Of a stretch of 64,000 nucleotides of DNA, positions 47,728 to 56,631 are shown in pieces. Position numbers and translations under genes: made by a program. Position 1 is the first letter of the stretch. Every line of letters starts with the position of its first letter. Under the pieces are notes generated by a model, which saw nothing but the letters and a program-made list of their open reading frames with translations, was not told where the DNA came from and searched no databases. Origin of the DNA: CAVOHU01 sp963817885 (GTDB lineage Bacteria; Acidobacteriota; Vicinamibacteria; Vicinamibacterales; JAKQTR01); assembly GCA_963817885.1 (NCBI GenBank), contig CAWFQE010000007.1, forward strand, positions 62,001 through 126,000. Reading direction: 5' to 3'.

Positions 47728-49026
47728 CGTGTTCGAAGACGTGGGCGTTTCGACGCCAGGCGGGACGCATGGGCGCCATGGCAGTCGCGCTCGGCGCCAT
47801 CCTGGCCTTCGCCGGCACGGCCGGGGCGCAGCCGCCCGGAATGCCGGGCGGCATGCCCGACCCCAGGCAGATGCAGGGCATCCCGATGCCGATGGACGAG
47901 GTGCCGGCTGGCACGGTCGTCATCCGAGTCGTACGAGACGAATTGACGAACACGCTGCAGAACGTCGACGTCCAGCTCGACGTGAACGGCCGGGTGATGA
48001 AGACCAAGACGGATGCCGACGGTCACGCGACCTTCCCAGGGGTGGCGAGCGGCGCGACTGTGCATGCATCGGCGATGGTCGGAGGGCAGAAACTCGATTC
48101 GCAGCCCTTCAGCATGCCGTCGAACCCCGGCGTGCGCATGCTGCTGTTGGCGGGCGCCGGCGGCTCTTCCGCGGGGGGAGCGCCGATGGCCGCCGTGGGC
48201 GCAGCTCCCGCCGGCGCAGCACCCCGGGGGCGGCGCGCCGCTCGCGTTCGGGGGCCAGTCGCGCGTTCAGCTTGAAATGAACGACGATGCGGTCGAGGTC
48301 TTCTATATCCTCGAACTCGTCAACCGCACGCCGTCCCCGCTGACCGACCCGGCGGAGATCCAGTTCCGCCTGCCTGGCGAAGCGACACAGGCAAGCACGC
48401 TCGAAGGCACGTCCAGCCAGGTGCAGGTGCGAGGCAACCTGGTCTCGGTGACGGGCCCGTTCCAGCCGGGAACGACGTCGGTGCAGGTGGCCTACACGCT
48501 TCCGCCTGCCGGGGCCGATCGGACGATCGCGCAGACGTTTCCGATCCCGTGGGACCAGGTGCAGGTGCTTGCGTCCAAGGCCGGCGACCTCCAGATCGCC
48601 TCGCCGCAGTTTGCCGGCAACGGCGCAAACGCCAACCCGGGCGGGGCGTTCATCATCGGCGCCGGGCCGTCGCTTGCCGCCGGCTCGGAGTTCACCCTGA
48701 ACATGACGGGGCTTCCGACACGCAGCACCGCATGGCGCCGCGTGGCGCTCGGCCTGGTCGTCTTCATCCTCGTGGTCGGCGCGTGGGCGACCTTCACGGC
48801 GCGCCCTGACGAAGCCGTGTCGGCCCGTCGAGCGGAACTGCAGGGCCGTCGCGAGCGGCTGCTGAACGATTTGGTCAAGCTCGAGCAGCAGCACCGGGGC
48901 GCCGCGGCCGGTGACGGGCGGTACGCCGCCAGGCGCAGCGAACTCACCGCGCAACTCGAACGCGTGTACGGCGAACTCGACCAGCAGGGCACGCCGGCTG
49001 CCGGGGGCCAGGGGCTGGTTGCGTGA
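47724..49026 (+). pseudogene. Uncharacterised exported membrane protein inside the ccm operon, interrupted by a +1 frameshift
   Basis: The first frame has a signal peptide ending near GTAGAQ, a Met/Pro-rich stretch, and a carboxypeptidase-regulatory/Ig-like domain (VDVQLDVNGRVMKTKTDADG). Removing one base in the C/G run at about 48223-48229 joins it to a second beta domain (FYILELVNRTPSPLTDPAEI) and a membrane helix (VALGLVVFILVVGAWATF). A coiled-coil C-terminus rich in Arg, Glu and Leu closes the protein. The corrected protein has 433 residues, with a periplasmic body and a cytosolic tail. I recognise no named family. It overlaps the genes on both sides, so it is probably a functional part of the system. 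Confidence 0.72.
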
Positions 49027-49754
49027 CGTTCGACTTCCAGGAACTGTCTCTGCGAGAGGTGTCCCGCAGTTTCGGGCGCCGGCGCGCCCTGTGGCGCGTC
49101 AGTCTCGTGTTCCGCGCAGGGGAGATCGTCGGCCTGCTCGGGCCGAACGGGGCCGGAAAGTCGACGCTGTTGAGCCTGGTCTCGACGCTGGTCGCGCCTT
49201 CATCAGGCGAAATCCGCTACGGGACCTCGACCTCGCGCGAGGCGGGTCCGGCCCTCAGGGCGCGCCTGGGCATGCTCGGCCACGATCTCTTCCTCTATCC
49301 AGAGTTGACCGCGCGGGAGAACCTGGCGTTTTTCGCCCGGCTCTATGCGCTTCCCGACGTCGACGATCGCGTCGAGCGCGCCCTGGCGAGGGCCCATCTG
49401 TCGGACCGCGGCGGTGACCCGGTATCCGGGTTCTCGCGCGGCATGAGGCAGCGCCTGGCGCTCGAGCGGGCCTTGCTGCACGAACCCCGCCTGCTTCTGC
49501 TCGACGAGCCATTCACCGGCCTGGACGACGCGTCGGGCCAGGCGCTGGTGACGAGGCTCCGATCGCTGAGGAACGAGGGGTGCATCGTCATCGTGGCGAC
49601 GCATGACCTCGACCTGGCCGACGGACTGCTCGACCGCGTCGCGGTGCTGCGGGACGGCCGACTGGTGACGGTCGAAGACGCCACCGGGCCGCTGCGCGAA
49701 CGGTACCGCTCGGCAATTTCCACCGTGCCGCTTTCGGCGGGCGGTGCGAACTGA
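49023..49754 (+). CDS. ccmA: Heme exporter ATP-binding subunit CcmA
   Basis: This 243-residue ABC ATPase starts at GTG 49023, overlapping the preceding stop. It shows Walker A GPNGAGKSTLLS and the signature region VSGFSRGMRQRLALERAL. The Walker B is RLLLLDEPFTGLD, and the H-loop is VATHDLD. With CcmB it powers release of holo-CcmE from CcmC. The length is somewhat more than the E. coli protein (207). It is followed by ccmB with a TGATG overlap. Confidence 0.92.
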   Translation: MTFDFQELSLREVSRSFGRRRALWRVSLVFRAGEIVGLLGPNGAGKSTLLSLVSTLVAPSSGEIRYGTSTSREAGPALRARLGMLGHDLFLYPELTARENLAFFARLYALPDVDDRVERALARAHLSDRGGDPVSGFSRGMRQRLALERALLHEPRLLLLDEPFTGLDDASGQALVTRLRSLRNEGCIVIVATHDLDLADGLLDRVAVLRDGRLVTVEDATGPLRERYRSAISTVPLSAGGAN

Positions 49755-50437
49755 TGGCGCAGTTCTTTCGTGTCGCGTGGGTGGTGATGCGCAAGGACCT
49801 CACCGTCGAGGTGAGGAGCAAGGAAATCGTCTACACGACGGCGTTCTTTGCGATGTCGTGCATCCTGGTGTTCGCCTTTGCCCTGATCAAGGAGGGCAGG
49901 CCGCTCGAAGACGCGGCCGCCGGGATCCTGTGGATCGCGATCTCGTTTTCCGGCACCCTCGGCCTTGGACGGACCTTCGAGCGCGAGCGGCATACCGAGA
50001 CGCTGCGTGCGCTGATGCTCGCGCCGGCGGACCGGCCGGCCATTTACGTGGGCAAGCTGCTCGGCATCCTGGCGCTGCTGGCCGTGGTCGAGGCGATCCT
50101 GGTGCCGCTGGTCTCGCTGCTGTTCGGCGCGCCGATGATGTCACGGCCGTTCTGGATGGTCGTGCTGCTCGCCTCAGGCACGCTGGGATTCGCCAGCGTG
50201 GGCACGCTGTTCGCGGCGATGCTGATTCGGGCACGCAGCCGCGACGTGCTGTTGCCGGTCCTGCTGTATCCGATTACCGTCCCCGTCATCATCGCGGGCG
50301 TTCGCGGTACAATGGCCTTATTGCAGGCGACGCCCGACATACCCGTGGTCCGGTTCTGGGCCATGTTGCTCTTCTTCTTCGACGTGGTGTTCGTGACGCT
50401 GGCGCTGTGGACGTTCGAACCGCTCATGACCGAGTAG
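49754..50437 (+). CDS. ccmB: Heme exporter membrane subunit CcmB
   Basis: This 227-residue membrane protein has six hydrophobic segments and the conserved MRKDLTVEVRSKEI at the N-terminus, FERERHTETLRALMLAPADR and LLPVLLYPITVPVIIAGV. It pairs with CcmA as the transporter-like CcmAB complex of cytochrome c maturation. It is followed by a 104-base gap before ccmC, the only sizeable break in the operon after ccmE-ccmF. Confidence 0.93.
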   Translation: MAQFFRVAWVVMRKDLTVEVRSKEIVYTTAFFAMSCILVFAFALIKEGRPLEDAAAGILWIAISFSGTLGLGRTFERERHTETLRALMLAPADRPAIYVGKLLGILALLAVVEAILVPLVSLLFGAPMMSRPFWMVVLLASGTLGFASVGTLFAAMLIRARSRDVLLPVLLYPITVPVIIAGVRGTMALLQATPDIPVVRFWAMLLFFFDVVFVTLALWTFEPLMTE

Positions 50438-50541
50438 TCGAGGCGTCCGTCCAGGCCAGGGACTCTATTCGGTCGGGACTCCGTGTGTGACTCCTCCGGA
50501 GACGTCGCAGCGGCTCTCCGGATTGCTTCGCAGAGGTGGAT

Positions 50542-51198
50542 ATGCAGAAAGGGTTTGCGCCTCTGATCCTGATCGCCATGGTGTTGTTCGCCACGGCGCC
50601 GTTCCTGGTGGCCAACGCGCCGACTGAGGCGTCCATGGGCCTGATCCAGAGGATCTTCTACTACCACGTGCCGTCAGCCGCCGCGATGTTCCTCGCGACG
50701 TTCGTCTGCGGCATCGCCAGCATCCTGTTCCTCTTCAAGCGCAGCACGGCCGCCGATCGGGTGGCGGTATCGGCCGCCGAACTGTCCGTCGTGTTTGGCG
50801 CCATCGTCCTGGTCACCGGCCCGCTCTGGGCGCGGAAGGCGTGGGGCGTGTGGTGGCAGTGGGACGTGAAGCTGACGCTGGTGCTGCTGCTCTGGATGAT
50901 CTTCCTCGCGTACCTGCTCGTGCGCAGGTTCGGAGGGCCTGGCTCCGAGAAGCTCTCCGCGGCCATGGGGATCTTCGGCATGGCCAACGTGCCGTTCGTG
51001 TACGTGTCGGTGAACGTGTGGCGGACGATCCATCCCACCACGAACGTCGTTCCGACGCTGCCCGCTGGCATGCGGGGGCCGTTCTGGTTCTGCATGGCGT
51101 CGTTTGCCCTGCTGTTCTGCCTGTTTCTGTGGGTGCGTGTGCGTCTCGAGAACCAGCGCGCGCGCGTCGAGGAGCTCTACCTTGCGCTGGACGAGTAG
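50542..51198 (+). CDS. ccmC: Heme handling protein CcmC
   Basis: This 218-residue membrane protein has six helices. Its WWD-type heme loop AWGVWWQWDVKLT is flanked by conserved histidines (HVPSAAAMF; NVWRTIHP). It loads heme onto CcmE. I chose the ATG at 50542, with GAGGT upstream, over a GTG six bases earlier. Length and topology match other CcmC proteins. Confidence 0.94.
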   Translation: MQKGFAPLILIAMVLFATAPFLVANAPTEASMGLIQRIFYYHVPSAAAMFLATFVCGIASILFLFKRSTAADRVAVSAAELSVVFGAIVLVTGPLWARKAWGVWWQWDVKLTLVLLLWMIFLAYLLVRRFGGPGSEKLSAAMGIFGMANVPFVYVSVNVWRTIHPTTNVVPTLPAGMRGPFWFCMASFALLFCLFLWVRVRLENQRARVEELYLALDE

Positions 51199-51247
51199 CG
51201 GCGGGGCCGGGAGGCGCCCAGAGGAGGCGCGCGGAGGCTTGAACCCT

Positions 51248-51538
51248 ATGATGAGAGCAGGAACCATACTCGCGATCGCCGTCGTGGCAACACTGTGCCT
51301 CAACGTCCCGGTCATCGCCCATCAGCCCTCGACCCCGCAGAACGACTTCGTTCAAGTGACAGGGCCGCAACCGGCGGTCGACTCGCTGCCGGCCGCCCCG
51401 TTGTTGATTGCGGCGTACGCGTTCGTCTGGGTGGCGCTGCTGGGGTATCTCTGGTTCGTGTGGAGCCGGCTGAAGAAGGTCCAGACCGAAATCGAAGACT
51501 TGCAGCGGCGGACCGGCGGGCAGGAAGCGAGGAAGTAA
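51248..51538 (+). CDS. CcmD-like small membrane protein
   Basis: This 96-residue protein has a signal-like N-terminus (residues 3-24), a short Pro-rich periplasmic stretch, then a membrane helix (PLLIAAYAFVWVALLGYLWF) and a charged tail (KKVQTEIEDLQRR). The helix and basic/coiled tail match the CcmD-alternative family seen after ccmC in Acidobacteria and related phyla. It is longer than canonical CcmD (about 60-70). CcmD helps free holo-CcmE from the CcmABC complex. The stop overlaps the next start (TAATG). Confidence 0.75.
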   Translation: MMRAGTILAIAVVATLCLNVPVIAHQPSTPQNDFVQVTGPQPAVDSLPAAPLLIAAYAFVWVALLGYLWFVWSRLKKVQTEIEDLQRRTGGQEARK

Positions 51539-51714
51539 TGCCCGGCTGTGGAATGGGCGCGGGCCACTTCATCTATATTCCGGCGATGATCGTGCTCGGC
51601 CTGGTCATCGGCTGGATTCTCGGCTCGAGAGCGGCCCGCGACGCGTACGCGATCGAGTTGCGGAGGCGCGAGGAGGACCGGGCCCGCAAGGCCTCCCGCG
51701 CGCAGAAGACCTAG
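51538..51714 (+). CDS. 58-residue membrane protein at the end of the ccm operon
   Basis: This small protein starts MPGCGMGAGHFIYIPAMIVL. It is hydrophobic to about residue 30, then carries a charged tail of Arg, Glu and Lys. It has one membrane helix with a Cys-Gly-Met-Gly-containing N-terminus. I recognise no family. Overlap with the CcmD-like stop (TAATG) strongly suggests co-translation with the ccm genes. A glycine zipper-like run (GLVIGWILGS) may pack against another helix. Confidence 0.65.
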   Translation: MPGCGMGAGHFIYIPAMIVLGLVIGWILGSRAARDAYAIELRRREEDRARKASRAQKT

Positions 51715-51737
51715 CCTCACCCGCCACCGCGGGGCCG

Positions 51738-52487
51738 CTATCGGCCGATCGCCAGGCGGTGGGCGAGCGCGTCGGGCAACCCGGCCGCGAGGATCCGGGT
51801 CTGTGCCCGTTTCACCTCGTACTCGACGCGAGCGAGCGTCACCTCCATGCGATCCACGTCGAGCACGCCGTAGGCGGCGCGCGGATCCCCATCGCGAGGC
51901 TGGCCCACCGACCCGACGTTGATCAGGTACCGTGCATCGCCCTGGATTTCCAGCGGCAGCACCGCGTCGTCCAGCCCGCCAATCGGATACGGCTCCAACT
52001 CACGGTCCTTCAGCCGGTAGACCATCGGAAAGTGCGTGTGGCCGAAGAGGCAGATCGGTCGCGTCGACGACTGGAGGGACCGCACGGCGTCCAGCTCGTC
52101 GAACACATAGGCATCCTCGTCGTACGGCGTGCCGTGACAGACCTCGATGAGGTCGCCCACATACTGCGGCCCTGCCGGGATCGCGGCCAGGTACGCTCGA
52201 TTTTCGGGGGTCAGGGCCGCCGCCGTCCATTCGGCTCCGCGCCTGGCGACGGGATTGAACGCCTCGGCGTCATCGTGCCCGGCCGCCACCTTGTCGTGGT
52301 TGCCGCGGACCATGACCAGGGGATCGAGCGTCCGTATCCGATCGATTACCGCGTTGGGCTCCGCGCCGTAGCCGACCAGGTCGCCGAGAAACAGGACGCG
52401 GTCGCATGCGTGAGGGGCGGCGGCCAGGAGCACGGCGTCCAGCGCGTCCACGTTCGCGTGAATATCACTCAAGACGAGATAACGCAT
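51738..52487 (-). CDS. Metallophosphoesterase (calcineurin-like, YfcE/diadenosine tetraphosphatase type)
   Basis: This 249-residue phosphoesterase has the binuclear-metal motifs in order: LVLSDIHANVDAL, FLGDLVGYGAEPNAV, RGNHD, CHGTPYDED and FGHTHFPM. Such single-domain proteins act on phosphodiesters or serve as protein phosphatases, and the substrate cannot be told. It ends 8 bases after the aroA-aroK stop, in the same direction, so both may share a transcript. Confidence 0.85.
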   Translation of the reverse strand: MRYLVLSDIHANVDALDAVLLAAAPHACDRVLFLGDLVGYGAEPNAVIDRIRTLDPLVMVRGNHDKVAAGHDDAEAFNPVARRGAEWTAAALTPENRAYLAAIPAGPQYVGDLIEVCHGTPYDEDAYVFDELDAVRSLQSSTRPICLFGHTHFPMVYRLKDRELEPYPIGGLDDAVLPLEIQGDARYLINVGSVGQPRDGDPRAAYGVLDVDRMEVTLARVEYEVKRAQTRILAAGLPDALAHRLAIGR

Positions 52488-52495
52488 CCCAGGTC

Positions 52496-54301
52496 CTACT
52501 CTCCCAGCCAGTCGAGCGCCAGCTCGACCAGGCTGCCCACCGACTTCTTCGACGCGTCGAGTCGGACGTGGGCCAGCCGGTACGCCGCCCGGCGCGATTC
52601 GAACAGCTGCTCGAACTGACGGCGGTCAGCGGCAAGAGGCCGGCTGCCATCGAGCGGAATCCGCGTGACGAGTTCCCCGAGCGGGACGTCCAGCCAGATG
52701 ACCGCACCGTCCGACTTCATCGCTGCGCGGTTCTCGGCGTCCACGAATGTTCCGCCGCCGGTGGCAACCACCACGTGGCGTTCGGCGAGGATCTCGGTCA
52801 CGACCAGCCGTTCGACGGATCTGAAATAGGCCTCGCCGCGCTGCGCGAAGAGCTGCGCGATGGTCTGCCGCTCGCGAGCCTCAATCATCTCATCGACATC
52901 CACCGAGCGCCAGCCGAGCCGCGTCGCCAGCGCACGGGCAAGGGAACTCTTGCCTGCGGCCATGAACCCGACCAGGTAGATCTTGTCGGTCCTCACGATC
53001 TCGAGCTTCTCGAGCGTGTCGAAGAATCGCGGGTACGACACGCTGACAGCCTCGGCTCCGCGGATGATGGAGGCGCGTCTTCCCCCGAGCGCGGCAATGG
53101 CAAACGCCATCGCGAGCCTGTGGTCACCGCAGGCATCCGCTGTTCCTCCCGCAATGGCCTGCCCGCCCTCGACCGCGAACCCATCGGGCCACTCTTCGGC
53201 GTGCGCGCCGAGCGCTCTCAGCCCCGCGACCAGCGACGAGATGCGGTCGCTCTCCTTGACGCGCAGCTCGGCGGCTCCCGTCACGGTAATCGCGCCCCCG
53301 AAGGTCGCCAGCGCCGCAAGCACGGGCAGTTCGTCGATGAGCGAAGGAACATCCGCCGGGAGAATCGTGACCGGGCAGAGCGGGCCGTGGCCGACGCGGA
53401 TGGTCCCAACCGGCTCGGGCTCTCCCGGGTTCTCGATCTCGATCTCCACCGCGGCGCCGGCGCGCCGAAGCACATCGAGGAACGCGACACGCGTGGGGTT
53501 CAGGCCCACGCCGTGAATTTCCACTTCTGATCCCGGAAGCCCGGCGGCGGCCACGGCCCAGAACGCGGCCGACGAGGGATCACCGGGAGCGCGGACCCGG
53601 CACGCGCGAGGCACCTGGCCTCCCCGCAGTGTCGTCGCGAGTGCGCCGTCGGCGACAACCTCCACGCCAAATGTCCGCAGCGCCAGCTCCGTGTGGTCGC
53701 GCGTCTGCGCAGGCTCACGGACGGTCGTGTTGCCGGTGGCCTGGAGTCCGGCCAGAAGCACGGCGCTCTTGACCTGGGCGCTCGGCACGGCGGGCGCGAA
53801 CTCGATTCCGCAGAGATCTCCGCCGTGCACCGTGAGAGGGAGGCGACCATCGGAGGACTCCAGCCGGGCGCCCATGCGCTCCAGCGGCTCGATGACGCGC
53901 CGCATCGGACGGCTGCGAAGCGAGGCATCGCCGGTCAGCGTGGCCGAGAAGGGGTGCGCCGCCAGGATGCCGGCGAGAAGGCGAGTGGTCGTGCCGGAGT
54001 TGAGCGCGTCGAGCGTCGAGGCGGGCGCACGGAGCCCGCGCGGACCGCGCCCTTCGAGCCGAAGGACCGGTCCATCGCCGCCGTCGGCCTGCGCCGAAGC
54101 GGTCCGGACGCCGAGCGCCTCGAGGCAATTGAGCGTGGCCCGGCAGTCGTTGCCTGGCGCGAGGTTGCCAAGCTCCGAGGTCCCCTCGGCGAGCGCCGCC
54201 AGCATCAGCAGCCGATGCGAGATGGATTTGTCGCCTGGCACTCCGACACGTCCCCGGAGCCGGGCTGCGGGTTCGACTCTTCTCTCGATTCCGGCGTCCA
54301 C
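52496..54301 (-). CDS. aroA-aroK: Fused 5-enolpyruvylshikimate-3-phosphate synthase / shikimate kinase
   Basis: This 601-residue bifunctional shikimate-pathway enzyme is a fusion. The EPSP synthase (about 1-430) shows PGDKSISHRLLMLAALAEG, LNSGTTTRLLAG, RVKESDRI and the basic residues for shikimate-3-phosphate. Shikimate kinase (about 436-601) shows Walker A GFMAAGKSS, DVDEMIE, the GGGTFVDA motif and lid residues. No stop, frameshift or low-complexity linker separates them. The order runs downstream enzyme (EPSPS) first, then kinase. It begins at GTG 54301, followed 8 bases later by the phosphoesterase. Fusion of steps 5 and 6 is uncommon in bacteria. Confidence 0.93.
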   Translation of the reverse strand: MDAGIERRVEPAARLRGRVGVPGDKSISHRLLMLAALAEGTSELGNLAPGNDCRATLNCLEALGVRTASAQADGGDGPVLRLEGRGPRGLRAPASTLDALNSGTTTRLLAGILAAHPFSATLTGDASLRSRPMRRVIEPLERMGARLESSDGRLPLTVHGGDLCGIEFAPAVPSAQVKSAVLLAGLQATGNTTVREPAQTRDHTELALRTFGVEVVADGALATTLRGGQVPRACRVRAPGDPSSAAFWAVAAAGLPGSEVEIHGVGLNPTRVAFLDVLRRAGAAVEIEIENPGEPEPVGTIRVGHGPLCPVTILPADVPSLIDELPVLAALATFGGAITVTGAAELRVKESDRISSLVAGLRALGAHAEEWPDGFAVEGGQAIAGGTADACGDHRLAMAFAIAALGGRRASIIRGAEAVSVSYPRFFDTLEKLEIVRTDKIYLVGFMAAGKSSLARALATRLGWRSVDVDEMIEARERQTIAQLFAQRGEAYFRSVERLVVTEILAERHVVVATGGGTFVDAENRAAMKSDGAVIWLDVPLGELVTRIPLDGSRPLAADRRQFEQLFESRRAAYRLAHVRLDASKKSVGSLVELALDWLGE

Positions 54302-54433
54302 GACCGCACTATACCATCACCAACGCGGGCGCCGGTCCGGGCCCGGGCAGGGGCCGGGCGCAACTTCCGGTTCGTTTCTCCGCCGATCCGCGGTATGGTA
54401 TTCACTAAACTTTTGCGGGCGACCACGAGCGAC

Positions 54434-54883
54434 ATGGCCCATTCGCACGACAACACGACAGTCCGACTCCAGTTCGGCAGCCGGTTCGAGATGCTCGACC
54501 TGGTGCAGATTGTCGTCGACCACATCGGGCGGATCGTCGAGATGGACGAAGACGCGATCGTCTGGATGGAAGTGGCCGTGCGCGAGTCGGTCATCAACGC
54601 GATCAAGCACGGGAACCGGCACGACGTCTCCAAGCATGTGTTCGTCGAGTTCAAGCTTCTTCCCGCGGAACGGCCGACCGAGCTGGTGATTCGCATCCGG
54701 GATCAGGGCGAAGGCTTCGATGCGTCGGAGCTCCCGGATCCGCTTGCCCCTGAGAACCTGCTGAAGTCCAGCGGGCGTGGCATCTTCTTCATGCGCAACT
54801 TCATGGACGAAGTCGACATCAACCGCGCGCCGGTCGGTGGCACCGAAGTCCGGATGCTGAAGAAGCTGCCGCCTCGCCCGTAG
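54434..54883 (+). CDS. RsbW/SpoIIAB-like anti-sigma-factor serine kinase
   Basis: This 149-residue HATPase_c protein has an N box MEVAVRESVINAIKHGN, a G1 box RDQGEGFD and a G2 box GRGIFFMR, the ATP-lid pattern of anti-sigma-factor kinases. Such proteins bind a sigma factor or phosphorylate an anti-anti-sigma partner. No sigma factor or STAS protein adjoins it, so partner and pathway are unknown. The ATG at 54434 is used. An in-frame ATG at 54395 would add 13 residues within AT-rich DNA that looks like promoter. The suhB gene follows at 18 bases. Confidence 0.85.
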   Translation: MAHSHDNTTVRLQFGSRFEMLDLVQIVVDHIGRIVEMDEDAIVWMEVAVRESVINAIKHGNRHDVSKHVFVEFKLLPAERPTELVIRIRDQGEGFDASELPDPLAPENLLKSSGRGIFFMRNFMDEVDINRAPVGGTEVRMLKKLPPRP

Positions 54884-54901
54884 CGAGCCACAGGCCTTTC
54901 C

Positions 54902-55726
54902 ATGCCTCACGATCCCCGGTTGCTGGCCACGGCCATCGATATCGTCCTGCGCGCCGGCGACATCCAGATGGCGAGCTTCGGGCCCCGGATCGCGGTAATC
55001 AAGAAGGGCGAGATCGACCTCGTGACCGATGTCGACCTTGCGGTCGAGGCGATGTTCCGCCGGGTGATTGCCGATCGATTCCCGACCCACGCAGTGCTGG
55101 CCGAAGAGTCGGCCGCGATCGACGCCCCATCTTCCTCCGGGCACACTCACCGGTGGGTCTTCGATCCCATCGACGGGACCACCAACTACGCTCACGGCTT
55201 GCCGGTGTTCTGCTCCGCGCTCGCGCTCGAGATCGGCGGGAAGGTCGAAATTGGCGCCGTCTACGACCCGACCAGGCGGGAACTGTTCACCGCCGAGCGG
55301 GGCGGCGGGGCCTACCTCAACGGGTCGCGACTCCGCGTGTCGACGACGTCACAGTTGCTCGACTCCGTGCTGGTCACCGGGTTCCCGTACGACATTCACG
55401 ACAATCCGGGCGACATTCTGGGCCTGTTCGGGGCGTTCATCGGCAGAGCCCGGGCCGTCCGCCGCCTGGGTTCGGCGGCGCTCGATCTCTGCTATGTCGG
55501 CGCAGGACGGATGGACGGGTTCTGGGAGCAGCGCCTGAAGCCATGGGATGTCGCGGCCGCCACGCTCGTGGTGGCCGAGGCGGGGGGGACCGTCAGCGGG
55601 ATCGACGGGGCGCCGCTCGACATCCGGGCCGGCCACGTCCTGGCTTCCAATGGTGCGTTGCACGGCGAAATGCTGGAGTGCATTGCCGGAGTCAGGGACG
55701 GCCGTTCACGAAATCGGACGATCTGA
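54902..55726 (+). CDS. suhB: Inositol monophosphatase family protein
   Basis: This 274-residue Mg-dependent phosphatase shows the IMPase motifs: LAEESAA with a metal ligand, WVFDPIDGTTNYAHG and WDVAAATLVVAEAGG. Members hydrolyse inositol-1-phosphate or related sugar phosphates, and SuhB also modulates RNA polymerase anti-termination in E. coli. The length is normal. It lies 18 bases downstream of the RsbW-like gene, and the two may be co-transcribed. A phosphatase for nucleotide-type substrates (CysQ) is less likely. Confidence 0.85.
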   Translation: MPHDPRLLATAIDIVLRAGDIQMASFGPRIAVIKKGEIDLVTDVDLAVEAMFRRVIADRFPTHAVLAEESAAIDAPSSSGHTHRWVFDPIDGTTNYAHGLPVFCSALALEIGGKVEIGAVYDPTRRELFTAERGGGAYLNGSRLRVSTTSQLLDSVLVTGFPYDIHDNPGDILGLFGAFIGRARAVRRLGSAALDLCYVGAGRMDGFWEQRLKPWDVAAATLVVAEAGGTVSGIDGAPLDIRAGHVLASNGALHGEMLECIAGVRDGRSRNRTI

Positions 55727-55929
55727 CACCCGCTCGGGACAGGGAACGAGGTGCCAGGCCGCGTTTTGGCTCGAAAACCGCGCAGATTTCTGGCATCAAT
55801 CCTGCTCAATCCAAGCCAGGAGCCGCGCGGCAGGGCCCCTCGGGTGGGCCGTTCCTGCGCGGTCTCGCGAGGGACGCCGTTTCGGTTGTCCAGGCGTTCG
55901 GATCGGTCCAGCCCCCAATGGAGACGGTC

Positions 55930-56631
55930 ATGCGAAACCGCGCGATTTCCGCATTCCTGATCGCTGCAGGCATCCTGGTCCTGGTGAGCACGCCGGCGCT
56001 TGCCCAGCGGCAGTCCGTGTCGATCAACCTGGGAGCATTTCTGCCCAGGGGCGAGGACACTCGCGTCAACGGCGACGTGCTGCTGGCAGACCGCCAGTAC
56101 CTCTTCTTCAACTTCAGGGACTTCAACGGCGCCACCATCGGTGCGGATTACCTGGTCGGCCTCGGGGACTTCCTCGAAGTCGGAGTCGGCGCCAACTACT
56201 ACGGGCGCACCGTGCACAGCGTGTACGACCAGCTGGTCAACACAGATGGGAGCGAGATTGCGCAGGACCTGAGGCTCACCATCGTGCCGATCTCGGCGAC
56301 CATCCGGCTGCTGCCCTTCGGCAGGCGCCGGTCGATCGAGCCGTATGTCGGCGGTGGCGTGGGCGTCTTCCTCTGGCGCTACTCCGAAACCGGCGACTTC
56401 GTCGATTTCACCGACAACAGCGTCTTCCGCAGCCGCTATGCCGGCAATGGAACGGCAGTCGGGCCGGTCGCCGTCTTTGGCGCGCGGCTCAATCTCGAGA
56501 AACGAATCGGATTCGGCGTGGAAGCCCGGTACCAGAAGGCCGAAGGCAAGCTGGACAGCAGCCAGTTCTACGGCGATCGCATCGACCTCGGCGGCTGGTC
56601 GACGTTGCTGACCATGCAGATCGGATTCTAG
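55930..56631 (+). CDS. Outer-membrane beta-barrel protein, OmpX/W-like
   Basis: This protein has about 233 residues from ATG 55930, with GGAG six bases upstream (an ATG at 55918 is an alternative). The signal peptide ends TPALAQ. The remainder alternates hydrophobic and polar residues in amphipathic strands (VEVGVGANYYGRTVHS-like, IEPYVGGGVGVFLWRY, IGFGVEARYQKAEGK) and closes with a terminal Phe (LLTMQIGF), the C-terminal signature of outer-membrane barrels. It probably forms 8-10 strands. The ligand is unknown. It stands after suhB with a 203-base gap and converges with the next gene by 4 bases. Confidence 0.8.
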   Translation: MRNRAISAFLIAAGILVLVSTPALAQRQSVSINLGAFLPRGEDTRVNGDVLLADRQYLFFNFRDFNGATIGADYLVGLGDFLEVGVGANYYGRTVHSVYDQLVNTDGSEIAQDLRLTIVPISATIRLLPFGRRRSIEPYVGGGVGVFLWRYSETGDFVDFTDNSVFRSRYAGNGTAVGPVAVFGARLNLEKRIGFGVEARYQKAEGKLDSSQFYGDRIDLGGWSTLLTMQIGF

